From the NCBI GenBank assembly GCA_018651745.1, contig JABIDL010000033.1, positions 3,883 through 67,882 of the forward strand: a stretch of DNA of 64,000 bases, written 5' to 3'. Within the stretch, counting starts at the first letter, position 1, and each line of letters opens with the position of its first letter. The stretch comes from Candidatus Neomarinimicrobiota bacterium (GTDB lineage: Bacteria; Fidelibacterota; Marinisomatia; Marinisomatales; TCS55). Both the position numbers and the translations under genes were made by a program. Below, in pieces: positions 47,325 to 56,526 of this stretch. The notes beneath the pieces were generated by a model. That model saw only the letters and a list, made by a program, of their open reading frames with translations, was not told the origin of the DNA and did not search any database.

Positions 47325-48512
47325 ATGTTATTTGAATTCGATCCACAAGAAGATCAACAAGCGAAATTGAGAGTTGTCGGAATTGGCGGAGCAGGCGGGA
47401 ATGCTGTCAATCGAATGATCCAATCCGGGATGCAAGGCGTTGACTTCATTACTATAAATACCGATGCACAAGATCTGGAAAACAATGCTGCAGAGCAAAA
47501 GATTCAAATCGGTAAAAATTTGACTAAAGGCCTAGGCGCAGGTGCAAAAGCCGATGTCGGAAAAGTGGCAATGGAAGATGACAGGGAAGCTATTACTGCC
47601 ATGCTAGAAGGCTCGGATATGGTTTTTATTACTGCCGGAATGGGTGGTGGAACCGGAACCGGAGCTGCGCCCGTTATTGGACAAATATCTAAAGAGTTGG
47701 GAATCCTCACCGTCGGAATTGTTACACTTCCCTTTAATTTTGAAGGACCAAAACGGATGAATCGCGCGCTTAATGGTATCGAAGAACTCAGGAAAAGTTG
47801 TGATACGGTGATAGGAATTCCAAACCAAAAGCTAATGTCAATTGTAGATAAAAGCACTACAGTTATAGAAGCTTTCCAATTGGCTGATTCTATCCTAAAT
47901 CAGGCAACGAAAGGAATCTCGGATCTCATTAATGTACATGGACTCATCAATCTCGATTTCGCCGATGTTGAAACAATTATGAAAAATATGGGAGATGCTA
48001 TCATGGGAACAGGGCAAGCAAGTGGCGAAGAACGAGCAGTTTTGGCAGCACAACAGGCGATATCCAGTCCATTACTTGACGATTCAACCATTGGCGGTGC
48101 TCAAGGCGTTTTGGTTAATATAACCGGAGGGCCTGATTTGACCCTTATGGAAGTAGATGATGCATCCGGGATTATCTTTGAAGAAGCCGGAAAAGGAGTC
48201 AATCTTATTTTTGGTGCTGTGATTGACCCGGCATTAACTGATGAAATCCGTGTCACAGTCATCGCTACTGGATTTAACCATAAAAAATCTATTGAGATGA
48301 GTCATGAACATGTCGTAGATGAAGATCCACCTCGACACAAGGAAACGCATATTCTTTCTGACCAAATGAATGTTCCTCTTCATCAAAAAGAAGAAGAAAT
48401 ACCAGCAATATCCTTACCACCAGCTATTCTAAAAAAGGAAATAATTGAAGGATCGGTTATTTATGGCAATGATTTAGATATTCCGGCTTTTATACGCCGA
48501 CAGCATGAATAA
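47325..48512 (+). CDS. ftsZ: Cell division protein FtsZ
   Basis: Tubulin-like GTPase that builds the Z ring. An AGGAG site lies ten bases before the ATG, the best ribosome site in the cluster, which fits a need for high expression. N-terminal VVGIGGAGGNAVNRMI, GTP tubulin signature GGGTGTGAAP at residues 107-116, synergy loop LINLDFADVETIM. A short linker leads to the C-terminal peptide DIPAFIRRQ, which binds FtsA and other partners. 395 residues. Last gene of the dcw unit. Confidence 0.97.
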   Translation: MLFEFDPQEDQQAKLRVVGIGGAGGNAVNRMIQSGMQGVDFITINTDAQDLENNAAEQKIQIGKNLTKGLGAGAKADVGKVAMEDDREAITAMLEGSDMVFITAGMGGGTGTGAAPVIGQISKELGILTVGIVTLPFNFEGPKRMNRALNGIEELRKSCDTVIGIPNQKLMSIVDKSTTVIEAFQLADSILNQATKGISDLINVHGLINLDFADVETIMKNMGDAIMGTGQASGEERAVLAAQQAISSPLLDDSTIGGAQGVLVNITGGPDLTLMEVDDASGIIFEEAGKGVNLIFGAVIDPALTDEIRVTVIATGFNHKKSIEMSHEHVVDEDPPRHKETHILSDQMNVPLHQKEEEIPAISLPPAILKKEIIEGSVIYGNDLDIPAFIRRQHE

Positions 48513-48577
48513 TTAAGCTTTGTAAGAGAGAAGGCTGGCATTATTCGAGATTGGATTAAAGCGCTGATTCTGAGAAT

Positions 48578-48600
48578 AAGTAAGTCGTTACTTTTCTTTT
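48578..48600 (+). terminator. Possible weak terminator after ftsZ
   Basis: AAGTAA and TTACTT pair around a GTCG loop, followed by TTCTTTT. The stem is short and AT-rich and overlaps the stop codon of the converging gene. It is placed where the dcw transcript should end. Confidence 0.4.
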
Positions 48601-49763
48601 AAGAATGGAAAAATACGATCACGGATTTCTTGAATATACCGTGGGTTTTTATTCAAAGAATTATAGGAGAATAAAGAAATCCCGCGAAAGCGTGTAATAC
48701 TTGTGTAGGTTACTTTATCTGCTGCATCTAATGGTGATTGATTGTATGTACCAATTCCCATAATTATTTTTTCCCTATACCGCGCGGGTAAATGATCATA
48801 AATAATATTAACGTTATCTGCAAAAGTCCTTAAATCTGGTGTATAATTCATTGGCATTGCCCAATCCAAATATCCTGCTGCTAACCATACATCCCATTCC
48901 TGTAAAAATACGTTACGCGCTTGATATAAATTTGGTTTTACAGCGGCAGAAAGTTGACAAGTAGGTCGAATTACTTTTATCATTTTGCTGACATCACGAA
49001 CAAATTTTGTTATTGCTTGTCGGCGATAGTCTGACCATTCTGCTAGAGCTTGCCTCTCGGAATAATCAGGTGCTAAATCAGATAAACTTTTCCCTGGATC
49101 AATCCCCCCTTTTTTTAAAAATACCGACATGGCCGTTTGATTGCGACCATAACTACTATTTTGAAAACGAACATAATCAAGATGAATTCCATCAAGATCA
49201 TACTTAGCCACCAATTCTCTGAAGACGCTTAATAGGTATTTGTTCACTTCAGGATGGTGTGGAGCAAGATAAAACCCTTCGTCACCATTTTCAGGTTTAT
49301 ACTGTTTTATATCATTGGGAAAGGATATCGATCCCTTTCCGTTAGAATCAAGCCAATCAGAATTCTTGAATAGTAGGTGGGTACGCTGTGTTGGTATTTT
49401 GTTTTTGGACCATATTAAATAGGTATTTACCCATGCATGTACTTTAATTCCACGTAATTTTGCTTTCAAAAGAATATCAGCTAAGGGATCAAATTCAGAT
49501 TCTTCAATAAAAATACTTTTCGGAACAATTCCTGATTTATAATAAGCATCTCCCCTTCCCCTAACCTGAACAAGTATATGATTGAAACCATTCTGATCTG
49601 CATATTTTACTGCAGCGGAAATTTTCTTTTCAGATGTCATTGCATCGCGTACAATCCAAAGGTAGCGATGTTGAAAAAGAGACACTTCTGCATTCAAATT
49701 ATTGTATAAAAAAAGAAGGGCAACTATGTTAGCCGCCCTTCTTAATATAAACCAATTTTTCAT
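48588..49763 (-). CDS. Secreted GHL10 (DUF187/YngK-like) glycoside-hydrolase-like protein
   Basis: 391 residues from the ATG at 49763, five bases before the rplQ stop codon region; longer starts would overlap rplQ. N-terminal signal (ILRRAANIVALLFLYNNLNA), then a TIM-barrel domain of the GHL10 family: LWIVRDAMTSEKKISAAVKY, LVQVRGRGDAYYKS, FDPLADILLKAKLRGIKVHA, YDLDGIHLDYVRF with acidic residues typical of hydrolases, and MPMNYTPDL. Family members act on peptidoglycan-like or other glycans outside the cell; the substrate here is unknown. Its first codons also form a transcription terminator after rplQ, so expression may depend on readthrough. Confidence 0.8.
   Translation of the reverse strand: MKNWFILRRAANIVALLFLYNNLNAEVSLFQHRYLWIVRDAMTSEKKISAAVKYADQNGFNHILVQVRGRGDAYYKSGIVPKSIFIEESEFDPLADILLKAKLRGIKVHAWVNTYLIWSKNKIPTQRTHLLFKNSDWLDSNGKGSISFPNDIKQYKPENGDEGFYLAPHHPEVNKYLLSVFRELVAKYDLDGIHLDYVRFQNSSYGRNQTAMSVFLKKGGIDPGKSLSDLAPDYSERQALAEWSDYRRQAITKFVRDVSKMIKVIRPTCQLSAAVKPNLYQARNVFLQEWDVWLAAGYLDWAMPMNYTPDLRTFADNVNIIYDHLPARYREKIIMGIGTYNQSPLDAADKVTYTSITRFRGISLFSYNSLNKNPRYIQEIRDRIFPFLKEK
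49705..49743 (-). terminator. Rho-independent terminator after rplQ, inside the signal-peptide codons of the GHL10 gene
   Basis: Nine-base perfect stem AAGAAGGGC (minus strand, 49735-49743) and GCCCTTCTT (49713-49721) with a 13-base loop, followed by seven T residues (49708-49714, part of the stem end) and ATAC. It has the strength of a classical terminator and sits where the alpha operon should end, yet the open frame of the next gene runs straight through it. Confidence 0.85.
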
Positions 49764-49767
49764 AAAT

Positions 49768-50190
49768 TTAGTCAGAGTCACCTTTAGATTTCTTCTTTGT
49801 TTTATCATTGACATCTTCAGATGGTTGTCCGCTTTCCATTCCAACAAATTCTATCAAAGAGACGGGCGCTCTATCGTTATCTCTAAATCCTAGTTTTGTA
49901 ATACGAGTATATCCGCCTGGGCGATCGACAAATTCGGGAGCGATTTCTTTGATTAGTTTTTGTACCGTATTTTTACGTGGTAGAATCTTCATGAGCTGAC
50001 GGATTGTATTCATATCCGCATTCCGAGCTTTAGTAATCAGGGGTTCAATGAATCTTCGGAGTTCCTTTGCTTTAGCATCCGTTGTTTTCATTTTTCGATG
50101 CTCAATAAGATTCACCGCCATGTTCCGCATAGTGGCTTTCCTATGCGCTGGATTCCGTCCGAGTATTCTACCTTTTTTCAGGTGCCTCAT
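49768..50190 (-). CDS. rplQ: 50S ribosomal protein L17
   Basis: 140 residues. Starts with RHLKKGRILGRNPAHRKAT and has the L17 NLIEHRKMKTTDAKAKELRR block, then PGGYTRITKLGFRDNDRAPVS-type end motif (GYTRITKLGFRDNDRAP). Assembles at the peptide exit side of the large subunit. It carries a lysine-rich tail of about 20 residues beyond the core (EDVNDKTKKKSKGDSD). It follows rpoA with no spacer and closes the alpha operon. Confidence 0.97.
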   Translation of the reverse strand: MRHLKKGRILGRNPAHRKATMRNMAVNLIEHRKMKTTDAKAKELRRFIEPLITKARNADMNTIRQLMKILPRKNTVQKLIKEIAPEFVDRPGGYTRITKLGFRDNDRAPVSLIEFVGMESGQPSEDVNDKTKKKSKGDSD

Positions 50191-51162
50191 TTAGATATCT
50201 TCTTTCAAATAGTCATCAACATCCATACCAAACGAAAGCCCCATTCCATCTAACTTCTCAATGAGTTCTGTCAGAGATTTTCGTCCAAAGTTTTTGTATT
50301 TCAACATTGCAGATTCTTCTTTACTAACAAGCTCGTAAATATATTTTATTCCAGCAGCTTGCAGGCAGTTATGGGATCGGACAGATAGTTCCATTTCGTC
50401 AATCGTTCGTTTTAGAAGTTCACGAATTTGAAGTACTTCCTCATTCATTCCTTCGCTAACCTCAAGAACTTGTGGTTTTGCAATTGCTTCAATCGCATTA
50501 AAATGTTCAATCAAAACTGTGCTTGAATGACTCACTGCATCCATTGGAGTAATCGAACCATCCGTTTCAATTTCCATTGTTAGAATTTCAATTGGATCTT
50601 TAGCACCCGGAACCGGTTTTATATCAAAAGTCACATTTCGGACCGGATTAAAAATGCTATCAATCGAAACCATGCCAATGGGAGCATTTGGTAAATAATT
50701 TTCATCTGCCGAGACATATCCGCGACCAATTCCAACGCGAATTTCCATGTCAATCTTTCCTGATGAATTCAAATCTGTGATATAATGATCCGGATTGAGA
50801 ATTTCAAATTGATCGCTTACTTTTTGGATTTCAGCAGCAGTAAAAGTTCCTTTTCCTTTCATTTTCACACGGACTTTATCTGGATTGCTATCGGTTAGTT
50901 TAAAACGAACACCTTTTAGATTTTGAATAATGTCCATCACATCTTCTTTAACACCTTTAATGGTAGAAAATTCATGAAGGACGCCATCCATTTTGATATT
51001 CGTAATTGCAGCACCGGGTATGCAGGTCATAAGAATACGCCGAAGAGCATTCCCAATAGTGACGCCATACCCCCTGTCTAAGGGTTGAACACTAAATGTG
51101 CCAAAAGTATCTGTCAGAGACTTTTTATCAAATTCAATTTTTAGTTTTAAATCAATAGCCAT
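50191..51162 (-). CDS. rpoA: DNA-directed RNA polymerase alpha subunit
   Basis: 323 residues with both domains. The N-terminal domain (GYGVTIGNALRRILMTCIPG) dimerises and starts core assembly; the C-terminal domain (SVRSHNCLQAAGIKYIYELV, LKYKNFGRKSLTELIEKL) contacts UP elements and activators. No truncation or duplication. Lies between rpsD and rplQ, as in most bacteria, so alpha levels track ribosomal proteins. Confidence 0.97.
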   Translation of the reverse strand: MAIDLKLKIEFDKKSLTDTFGTFSVQPLDRGYGVTIGNALRRILMTCIPGAAITNIKMDGVLHEFSTIKGVKEDVMDIIQNLKGVRFKLTDSNPDKVRVKMKGKGTFTAAEIQKVSDQFEILNPDHYITDLNSSGKIDMEIRVGIGRGYVSADENYLPNAPIGMVSIDSIFNPVRNVTFDIKPVPGAKDPIEILTMEIETDGSITPMDAVSHSSTVLIEHFNAIEAIAKPQVLEVSEGMNEEVLQIRELLKRTIDEMELSVRSHNCLQAAGIKYIYELVSKEESAMLKYKNFGRKSLTELIEKLDGMGLSFGMDVDDYLKEDI

Positions 51163-51185
51163 TTTTAATTTCCTCTACGGTTTAA

Positions 51186-51803
51186 TTATTTTGAATACAG
51201 CTCAACAATAAGCTGTTCATTTACAGTTAGTTCCATATCTTCGCGTTCCGGCATTACTAAGAAGGTGCCTTTCATTTTAGCTTTATCTAATTCAAGCCAA
51301 GGAAGCGCAATATCGCCTTTAATTCTTTTTAGAGAATCTAGAATCATATCCATTTTCTTACTACGATCTCTAACCTGAATTTCATATCCGTCCTTTACCC
51401 GAAATGACGGGATATTTGTTTTTTGCCCATTTACTAAAAAATGCGCATGACTTACCATTTGCCGTGCTTGTGTTCTGGTGGAAGCAAAACCCAAACGATA
51501 AACTACATTATCTAAACGAGACTCTAAAAGCTGAAGGAGGTTTGTTCCTGTTTCACCACTCATACCTTCGGCCTTTTGAAAATAATTACGGAATTGTTTT
51601 TCGAGTACACCATACATGAATTTGACCTTTTGTTTTTCTTGAAGCTGTTCACCATATTTTGATTTTCGCTTCCGTCTATTCGGTCCATGCTGTCCAGGTA
51701 TATACGATTTTCGGTTTAAAAGGCGATCATATTTCGGATTCCCGAAAATATTTTCCCCAAATTTTCGAACAAGTTTTCCTCTTGGTGTTGTTGATTTTGC
51801 CAT
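51186..51803 (-). CDS. rpsD: 30S ribosomal protein S4
   Basis: 205 residues from the ATG at 51803; a TTG two codons upstream would overlap the rpsK stop. The core S4 domain (LESRLDNVVYRLGFASTRTQ, ARQMVSHAHFLVNGQKTNIP) binds 16S rRNA and starts assembly of the small subunit body. No N-terminal zinc cysteines, so it is the C-minus form. In many bacteria S4 also represses its own operon; no such target site is evident here. Confidence 0.97.
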   Translation of the reverse strand: MAKSTTPRGKLVRKFGENIFGNPKYDRLLNRKSYIPGQHGPNRRKRKSKYGEQLQEKQKVKFMYGVLEKQFRNYFQKAEGMSGETGTNLLQLLESRLDNVVYRLGFASTRTQARQMVSHAHFLVNGQKTNIPSFRVKDGYEIQVRDRSKKMDMILDSLKRIKGDIALPWLELDKAKMKGTFLVMPEREDMELTVNEQLIVELYSK

Positions 51804-51805
51804 CG

Positions 51806-52195
51806 TCAAACTCTTCGTCTTTTAGGAGGTCTGCAACCGTTATGTGGTAATGGAGTCACATCCTGAATTGAAGTAATTTCAAGCCCGGCAACTGCAAGTG
51901 CCCTAATGGCAGCTTCGCGCCCGGATCCGGGTCCTTTGACCTTAACATCAATAGTTAAAAGTCCAAGCGCCATTGCTTCCTTAGCTGCAATTTCTGCTGC
52001 TTGGGTAGCGGCAAAGGCTGTACTTTTTCGTGAACCTTTGAAACCAGATGTACCTGCGGTTTTCCAAGTAATCACATTTCCAATTTTTGTCGTGAGTGTA
52101 ATATGAGTATTGTTAAAAGTAGCCTTAATATGAGCTACACCTGCAGCTTCTACTTGGTCTTTTTTCTTTTTACTTTTTGTTGGTTTGTTAGCCAA
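51806..52195 (-). CDS. rpsK: 30S ribosomal protein S11
   Basis: 129 residues. [22 protein letters not shown]-type start ([15 protein letters not shown]), [20 protein letters not shown], and the end [20 protein letters not shown], where the asparagine-glycine site often becomes isoaspartate. Part of the platform of the small subunit, next to the E site. Six bases after rpsM. Confidence 0.97.
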   Translation of the reverse strand: MANKPTKSKKKKDQVEAAGVAHIKATFNNTHITLTTKIGNVITWKTAGTSGFKGSRKSTAFAATQAAEIAAKEAMALGLLTIDVKVKGPGSGREAAIRALAVAGLEITSIQDVTPLPHNGCRPPKRRRV

Positions 52196-52200
52196 TGAAT

Positions 52201-52590
52201 TTATCCTTTCTTCTCAACGGTACCTTTTCCAAGCCCAACTGTCCGTTTTTTCCCTTTTCTAGTTCGAGCGTTGGTTTTTGTCCTCTGCCCGTTTACTGGC
52301 ATTCCACGACGATGGCGAAGTCCTTTATAACTTCCTATATCCTTTAATCGTTTTATATTCATGGATGCAGTTGTTCTCGATTCACCTTCCACAATAATTC
52401 CAAGATCAGTGATAGCAGTTCTTAACGCCGTTACCTGATCCTCACTGAGATCATCAACCCTTGAATCAGGATCAATATTAGCGGCTTCACAAATTTTGAA
52501 ACCCGTCGTTATCCCGATTCCATAAATGTAACTCAGGGAAAATGGTACTTTTTTATTCCGGGGAATATCAATTCCAGCAATACGTGCCAC
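52201..52590 (-). CDS. rpsM: 30S ribosomal protein S13
   Basis: 129 residues. [20 protein letters not shown] and [19 protein letters not shown] at the start; [20 protein letters not shown] and a basic tail [12 protein letters not shown] that reaches the P-site tRNA. Contacts the large subunit in bridge B1. First of the S13-S11-S4-alpha-L17 group, ten bases after rpmJ. Confidence 0.97.
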   Translation of the reverse strand: MARIAGIDIPRNKKVPFSLSYIYGIGITTGFKICEAANIDPDSRVDDLSEDQVTALRTAITDLGIIVEGESRTTASMNIKRLKDIGSYKGLRHRRGMPVNGQRTKTNARTRKGKKRTVGLGKGTVEKKG

Positions 52591-52599
52591 TGTCTTCTC

Positions 52600-52713
52600 C
52601 TAACCTTGTCTTTGTTTATGTTTAGGATTGACGCAAATCACCAACACCACTCCTTTGCGGCGGACAATCTTGCACTTTTCACAAATCTTTTTAACTGATG
52701 CTCTTACTTTCAT
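52600..52713 (-). CDS. rpmJ: 50S ribosomal protein L36
   Basis: 37 residues between infA and rpsM, in the minus strand. It reads [20 protein letters not shown] and goes on with the family's zinc ribbon: Cys11, Cys14, Cys27 and His32 ([19 protein letters not shown]). It is the zinc-binding form. The ATG is one base from the infA stop codon, matching the usual infA-rpmJ-rpsM order. Confidence 0.95.
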   Translation of the reverse strand: MKVRASVKKICEKCKIVRRKGVVLVICVNPKHKQRQG

Positions 52714-52714
52714 T

Positions 52715-52942
52715 TTATTTATTCCGATATGTTATCCGCCCACGAGATAAATCGTATGGCGAAATTTCCAGCGTAACAACATCGCCTGGAAGAATTTTGA
52801 TGTAATGCATTCTCATTTTACCACTGACGTGCGCCAACACTTCATGAGCCGTTTCACCAATTTCAACATTTACTCTAAACATCGCATTTGGTAATGTTTC
52901 CTTAATAATGCCCTCAATGGTAATGGGTTGTTCTTTGGCCAT
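52715..52942 (-). CDS. infA: Translation initiation factor IF-1
   Basis: 75 residues, a single OB fold. Shows [37 protein letters not shown] and [11 protein letters not shown]. It occupies the A site during initiation together with IF-2 and IF-3. Starts in the map stop codon, giving a map-infA-rpmJ unit within the spc operon. Confidence 0.97.
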   Translation of the reverse strand: MAKEQPITIEGIIKETLPNAMFRVNVEIGETAHEVLAHVSGKMRMHYIKILPGDVVTLEISPYDLSRGRITYRNK

Positions 52943-53694
52943 TACGCTTGCCTTTGAGTTAATATTTGCGGACCGTCCGCTAGTATTACAATTGTATTTT
53001 CAAAATGCGCTGATGACTTTCCATCCAGCGTTTTAACAGTCCACCCATCGTTATCAGTAAAAATTTCTTTTGATCCAAGATTGATCATAGGTTCGATCGC
53101 AAGACACATTCCCTCTTTCAATTCATGCCCTTGTTTTGGAACACCAAAATTTGGAACCTGAGGATCTTCGTGCAATTTAGTACCAATTCCATGTCCTACA
53201 AGCTCTCTTACAACAGAATACCCTTTTTCTTCTGCAAAGGATTGTATAGCATGTCCAATATCCGAAACAAAATTGCCAGGTCTCGCTTCATTAATTCCAA
53301 TAAACATGGCTTTCTTAGTTGCATCCAACAATGCCTGTTTTGATTCAGACACATTTCCAACGGCAAAAGTTCTAGCAGCATCCCCAAAGTAACCACTTTT
53401 TTCAGCGCCACAATCAATACCAACAATTTGTCCATCTTCCAAAACTCTTTCAGATGGAATTCCATGCACCACGACATCGTCTACAGAAACACATAAGGTT
53501 GCAGGAAATCCTAAATATCCTTTAAAGGCAGGTCTTGCATTTCTTGAACGGATAAATTTTTCAGCCATGATATCCAATTCCAAAATTGAAACACCAGGGC
53601 TAACATGATCAGAAAGCATTTCTAATGTATCTCCAACAATCTGACAACTATCAGCAATCAAATCAATTTCTCTTTTAGATCTAATTCGAACCAT
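52942..53694 (-). CDS. map: Methionine aminopeptidase, type I
   Basis: 250 residues. Removes N-terminal methionine from new proteins. Metal-binding residues of the pita-bread fold are visible: His in VVHGIPSER, Asp in VGIDCGAE and DAARTF, His in [19 protein letters not shown], Glu in LAIEPMI and ENTIV. No insert, so type I. Begins in the secY stop codon. Confidence 0.96.
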   Translation of the reverse strand: MVRIRSKREIDLIADSCQIVGDTLEMLSDHVSPGVSILELDIMAEKFIRSRNARPAFKGYLGFPATLCVSVDDVVVHGIPSERVLEDGQIVGIDCGAEKSGYFGDAARTFAVGNVSESKQALLDATKKAMFIGINEARPGNFVSDIGHAIQSFAEEKGYSVVRELVGHGIGTKLHEDPQVPNFGVPKQGHELKEGMCLAIEPMINLGSKEIFTDNDGWTVKTLDGKSSAHFENTIVILADGPQILTQRQA

Positions 53695-55022
53695 TACATG
53701 CGTCTCCGACCACGAATTTTTCCTTTACTTAAAAAACCATCATAATGCCTCATCAATAAATGAGATTCAATTTGTTGTAATGTATCCAGAGAAACACCAA
53801 CGATTATTAGAAGGCTTGTTCCACCAAAAAATGACGCCAAATCGTATCCAACGTCCATCGTTTGCATTAGGATATAGGGAAATACTGCAACAAATGCCAA
53901 AAAGAAAGATCCTGGAAGAGTAACTCTTGTCAGAATATTGTCAATGTATTCCGCTGTTTTCTTCCCCGGACGAATTCCTGGGATAAATCCACCATTTTGC
54001 TTCATCTGGTTAGAAACCTGAACCGGATCTAATGCTATTGCGGTATAAAAATATGTAAAGAACACAATCATAGTTCCAAACACAAACCAGTAAAATGGGT
54101 GGTCAAATGAAAACCATCTCATCATACCTTGCATAAAGGGACTTTCGCTAAAAAAGGTGGCAATCGTACTAGGAATAAACATAATAGACTGTGCGAAAAT
54201 AATTGGCATAACACCGGCTGTATTTACTCGTAAGGGAATATGAGTTGCCTGGCCACCGTAAACTTTTCTGCCTACAACCCGTTTGGCATATTGAACTGGG
54301 ATTTTACGCGTCCCCTGTGTTAGCAATACCACAAATCCGATAATTAAAAACATAATTCCAATTAAAATGATTTCAGCGAGTATACCTCTAACTTCTTCCT
54401 GAATGAGCGTGATTTCACTTAGAATTACATTCGGAAGTACAGAAACAATTCCCACCATAATCACAAGTGAAATTCCATTTCCAATACCACGTTCCGTAAT
54501 ACGTTCACCAAGCCACATCAGCAAAATCACGCCTGTCACTAGACTAACAATGCCTGTAAAAGTGAATCCAAAACCAGGATTAATAACAACGGACTGTCCA
54601 CCAGCAGACATGGAAGGTAAGAAAACTGCAACAACACCATAGGATTGCATAGTTCCAATGAGAACAGTCCCATAACGTGTTATTTGGGTAATTTTTTTCC
54701 GACCAGCTTCTCCTTCTTTTTGGAGTCTTTGAAAATAAGGTACAACTGTTCCCATAAGCTGGATGATAATTGAAGCTGAAATATAAGGCATGATCCCTAA
54801 GGCAAAAAGAGTCGCCTTTTGAAAAGCACCGCCCGCAAAAAGATCATATAGCCCAAAAAGCGTATTTTGAAAATCAGCGACAGCTAACGCAAGAACTTCA
54901 CCGTTAATCCCGGGAATAGGGATATGAGCACCTGTCCTCACAATGACGAGAATTCCAAGTGTAAACAGAATCCGATTACGCAATTCGGGAATACTGAATA
55001 TATTTCGGATTTTATCGATCAC
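53694..55022 (-). CDS. secY: Protein translocase subunit SecY
   Basis: 442 residues, ten transmembrane segments. Main channel of the Sec translocon in the inner membrane. Signatures: GAHIPIPGINGE at the first helix end, LGIMPYISASIIIQLMGTV, TQGTRKIPVQYAKRVVGRK and GFIPGIRPGKKTAEYIDNI. It overlaps rplO by four bases and map by one. Normal spc operon position. Confidence 0.97.
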   Translation of the reverse strand: MIDKIRNIFSIPELRNRILFTLGILVIVRTGAHIPIPGINGEVLALAVADFQNTLFGLYDLFAGGAFQKATLFALGIMPYISASIIIQLMGTVVPYFQRLQKEGEAGRKKITQITRYGTVLIGTMQSYGVVAVFLPSMSAGGQSVVINPGFGFTFTGIVSLVTGVILLMWLGERITERGIGNGISLVIMVGIVSVLPNVILSEITLIQEEVRGILAEIILIGIMFLIIGFVVLLTQGTRKIPVQYAKRVVGRKVYGGQATHIPLRVNTAGVMPIIFAQSIMFIPSTIATFFSESPFMQGMMRWFSFDHPFYWFVFGTMIVFFTYFYTAIALDPVQVSNQMKQNGGFIPGIRPGKKTAEYIDNILTRVTLPGSFFLAFVAVFPYILMQTMDVGYDLASFFGGTSLLIIVGVSLDTLQQIESHLLMRHYDGFLSKGKIRGRRRM

Positions 55023-55459
55023 TGAACGATGGCCTCTCCGCCAGCATCTGTAATTTTTTTAATCGCAGCATCGCTAAAAGCTGTTGCTGTTATTTTGACC
55101 GCTTTTGTAATATCGCCATTGGCTAATACCTTTACCGGTTTTAAGGCGGAACGAATCAATCCGTTTTCTTTCAGGACAAAAGAATCAATCTCTGACGCGC
55201 CGCATTTTTCTAAAGAACTGACATTAACAATCTGAACTTCATTCCGAAATTTTAAATTAGAAAATCCGCGCTTTGGGAGTTGGCGTTGAATTGGCATTTG
55301 TCCACCCTCAAACCATGGACGCCTTTTACTTCCACTTCTTGAATGATATCCGTTATGCCCGCGGCCTCCGGTTTTACCAAGACCTGTGCCGGGCCCGCGA
55401 CCTCTGCGTTTTTTGGAATGGGTTGATCCAGATGAAGGTTTTAATTGGCCTAACTTCAT
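55019..55459 (-). CDS. rplO: 50S ribosomal protein L15
   Basis: 146 residues. Glycine/arginine-rich start (KKRRGRGPGTGLGKTGGRGH) and the L15 motif RQLPKRGFSNLKFRNEVQIV. Late-assembling protein of the large subunit. It overlaps rpmD by four bases at its start and secY by four at its end. Confidence 0.97.
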   Translation of the reverse strand: MKLGQLKPSSGSTHSKKRRGRGPGTGLGKTGGRGHNGYHSRSGSKRRPWFEGGQMPIQRQLPKRGFSNLKFRNEVQIVNVSSLEKCGASEIDSFVLKENGLIRSALKPVKVLANGDITKAVKITATAFSDAAIKKITDAGGEAIVQ

Positions 55460-55644
55460 ACGTCTTCTACCCTTAATAAATATGCAATTTTATTAATCAT
55501 TCCTCTAATTGCAGGAGTGTCTGTCATAATAACCGTTTTATTCAATTTTCTTAGACCAAGCGCATCCAATGTGCGCTTTGCTTTCGGTTTATAGCCAATC
55601 CTACTCCGAACTTGTGTAATTTTTAATTGAGGTTTTTTCGCCAT
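55456..55644 (-). CDS. rpmD: 50S ribosomal protein L30
   Basis: 62 residues from the ATG at 55644, one base from the rpsE stop. KITQVRSRIGYKPKAKRTLD and the typical TLDALGLRKLNKTVIMTDTP core, then MINKIAYLLRV. It binds the large subunit near the finger of the 5S rRNA. A four-codon longer start overlaps rpsE and is less likely. Confidence 0.95.
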   Translation of the reverse strand: MAKKPQLKITQVRSRIGYKPKAKRTLDALGLRKLNKTVIMTDTPAIRGMINKIAYLLRVEDV

Positions 55645-55645
55645 C

Positions 55646-56152
55646 TTAATTTCCAAAAACTTCTTTGATTTTCATACCGCGCTTGTTTGCGATCATAACG
55701 GCATCCTCAAGAGATTCAAGTGCTGCTAAAGTTGCCTTCACAACATTCAGGGAATTACTAGATCCGTACCTTTTCGTCAGAATATTATGAATACCAACTT
55801 GTTCCATTACTGAGCGAACTGCAGCTCCTGCGATGATGCCGGTCCCCGGTGCAGCTGGTTTTAGCATCACTTTACTCGCACTGTATTTTGCAATGATTTT
55901 ATGAGGAATTGTCCCATTCACAACGGGAATACGCACCAAATTCTGTTTCGCATCTTCCTTCGCCTTACTTATAGATGACATTACTTCATTGGCTTTACCC
56001 TGTCCAATACCTACATGTCCTTTTCCATCTCCTATAACAACTATAGAAGCAAATCTAAAACGTTTTCCATGTGCTGTTACCTTCGCAACACGGTTGACAC
56101 GAACAACTGTCTCTTCTTGCAGTTCTAATTCTGCTGGATTAATCATTCCCAC
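55646..56152 (-). CDS. rpsE: 30S ribosomal protein S5
   Basis: 168 residues. The GTG at 56152 is chosen because AAGGAG lies seven bases in front of it; from the ATG two codons later the same site would be 13 bases away. Double-stranded RNA-binding start (RVNRVAKVTAHGKRFRFASI, GDGKGHVGIGQGKANEV), then VMLKPAAPGTGIIAGAAVRS and NVVKATLAALESLED. Governs decoding accuracy with S4 and helicase activity at mRNA entry. Confidence 0.96.
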   Translation of the reverse strand: MGMINPAELELQEETVVRVNRVAKVTAHGKRFRFASIVVIGDGKGHVGIGQGKANEVMSSISKAKEDAKQNLVRIPVVNGTIPHKIIAKYSASKVMLKPAAPGTGIIAGAAVRSVMEQVGIHNILTKRYGSSNSLNVVKATLAALESLEDAVMIANKRGMKIKEVFGN

Positions 56153-56163
56153 CGATGTTCTCC

Positions 56164-56526
56164 TTAAAATTCCAATCCATCTTCACGAACCGCCTCAGCA
56201 AGTGCCTTTACCCGGCCATGGTATGGATATCCATTCCTATCAAATACAACTTCTTTTATTTTTGCTTCCAATGCTTTTTTTGCCAGTGTAGTGCCAACCA
56301 ATTTACTTTGATCAACTTTTGACCCAGTTTTAACTATATCTTTCTGCAAATCTTTGTCTTGAGAAGAAGCCGACACAAGAGTTACACCTTCATTATCATC
56401 GACTATTTGTGCTGAAATATTATTCAAGCTCCGGTGAACAACAAGCCTGAGACGTTGCGAATTCATAGGTTTGCTTCGGTTGCGCCTGCGAATTTTTTTC
56501 ATCTTTAATCGAGATTCACGACTCAT
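56164..56526 (-). CDS. rplR: 50S ribosomal protein L18
   Basis: 120 residues. [40 protein letters not shown] and [19 protein letters not shown] at the end, the standard L18 block. Brings 5S rRNA into the large subunit together with L5. Starts in the rplF stop codon. Confidence 0.96.
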   Translation of the reverse strand: MSRESRLKMKKIRRRNRSKPMNSQRLRLVVHRSLNNISAQIVDDNEGVTLVSASSQDKDLQKDIVKTGSKVDQSKLVGTTLAKKALEAKIKEVVFDRNGYPYHGRVKALAEAVREDGLEF

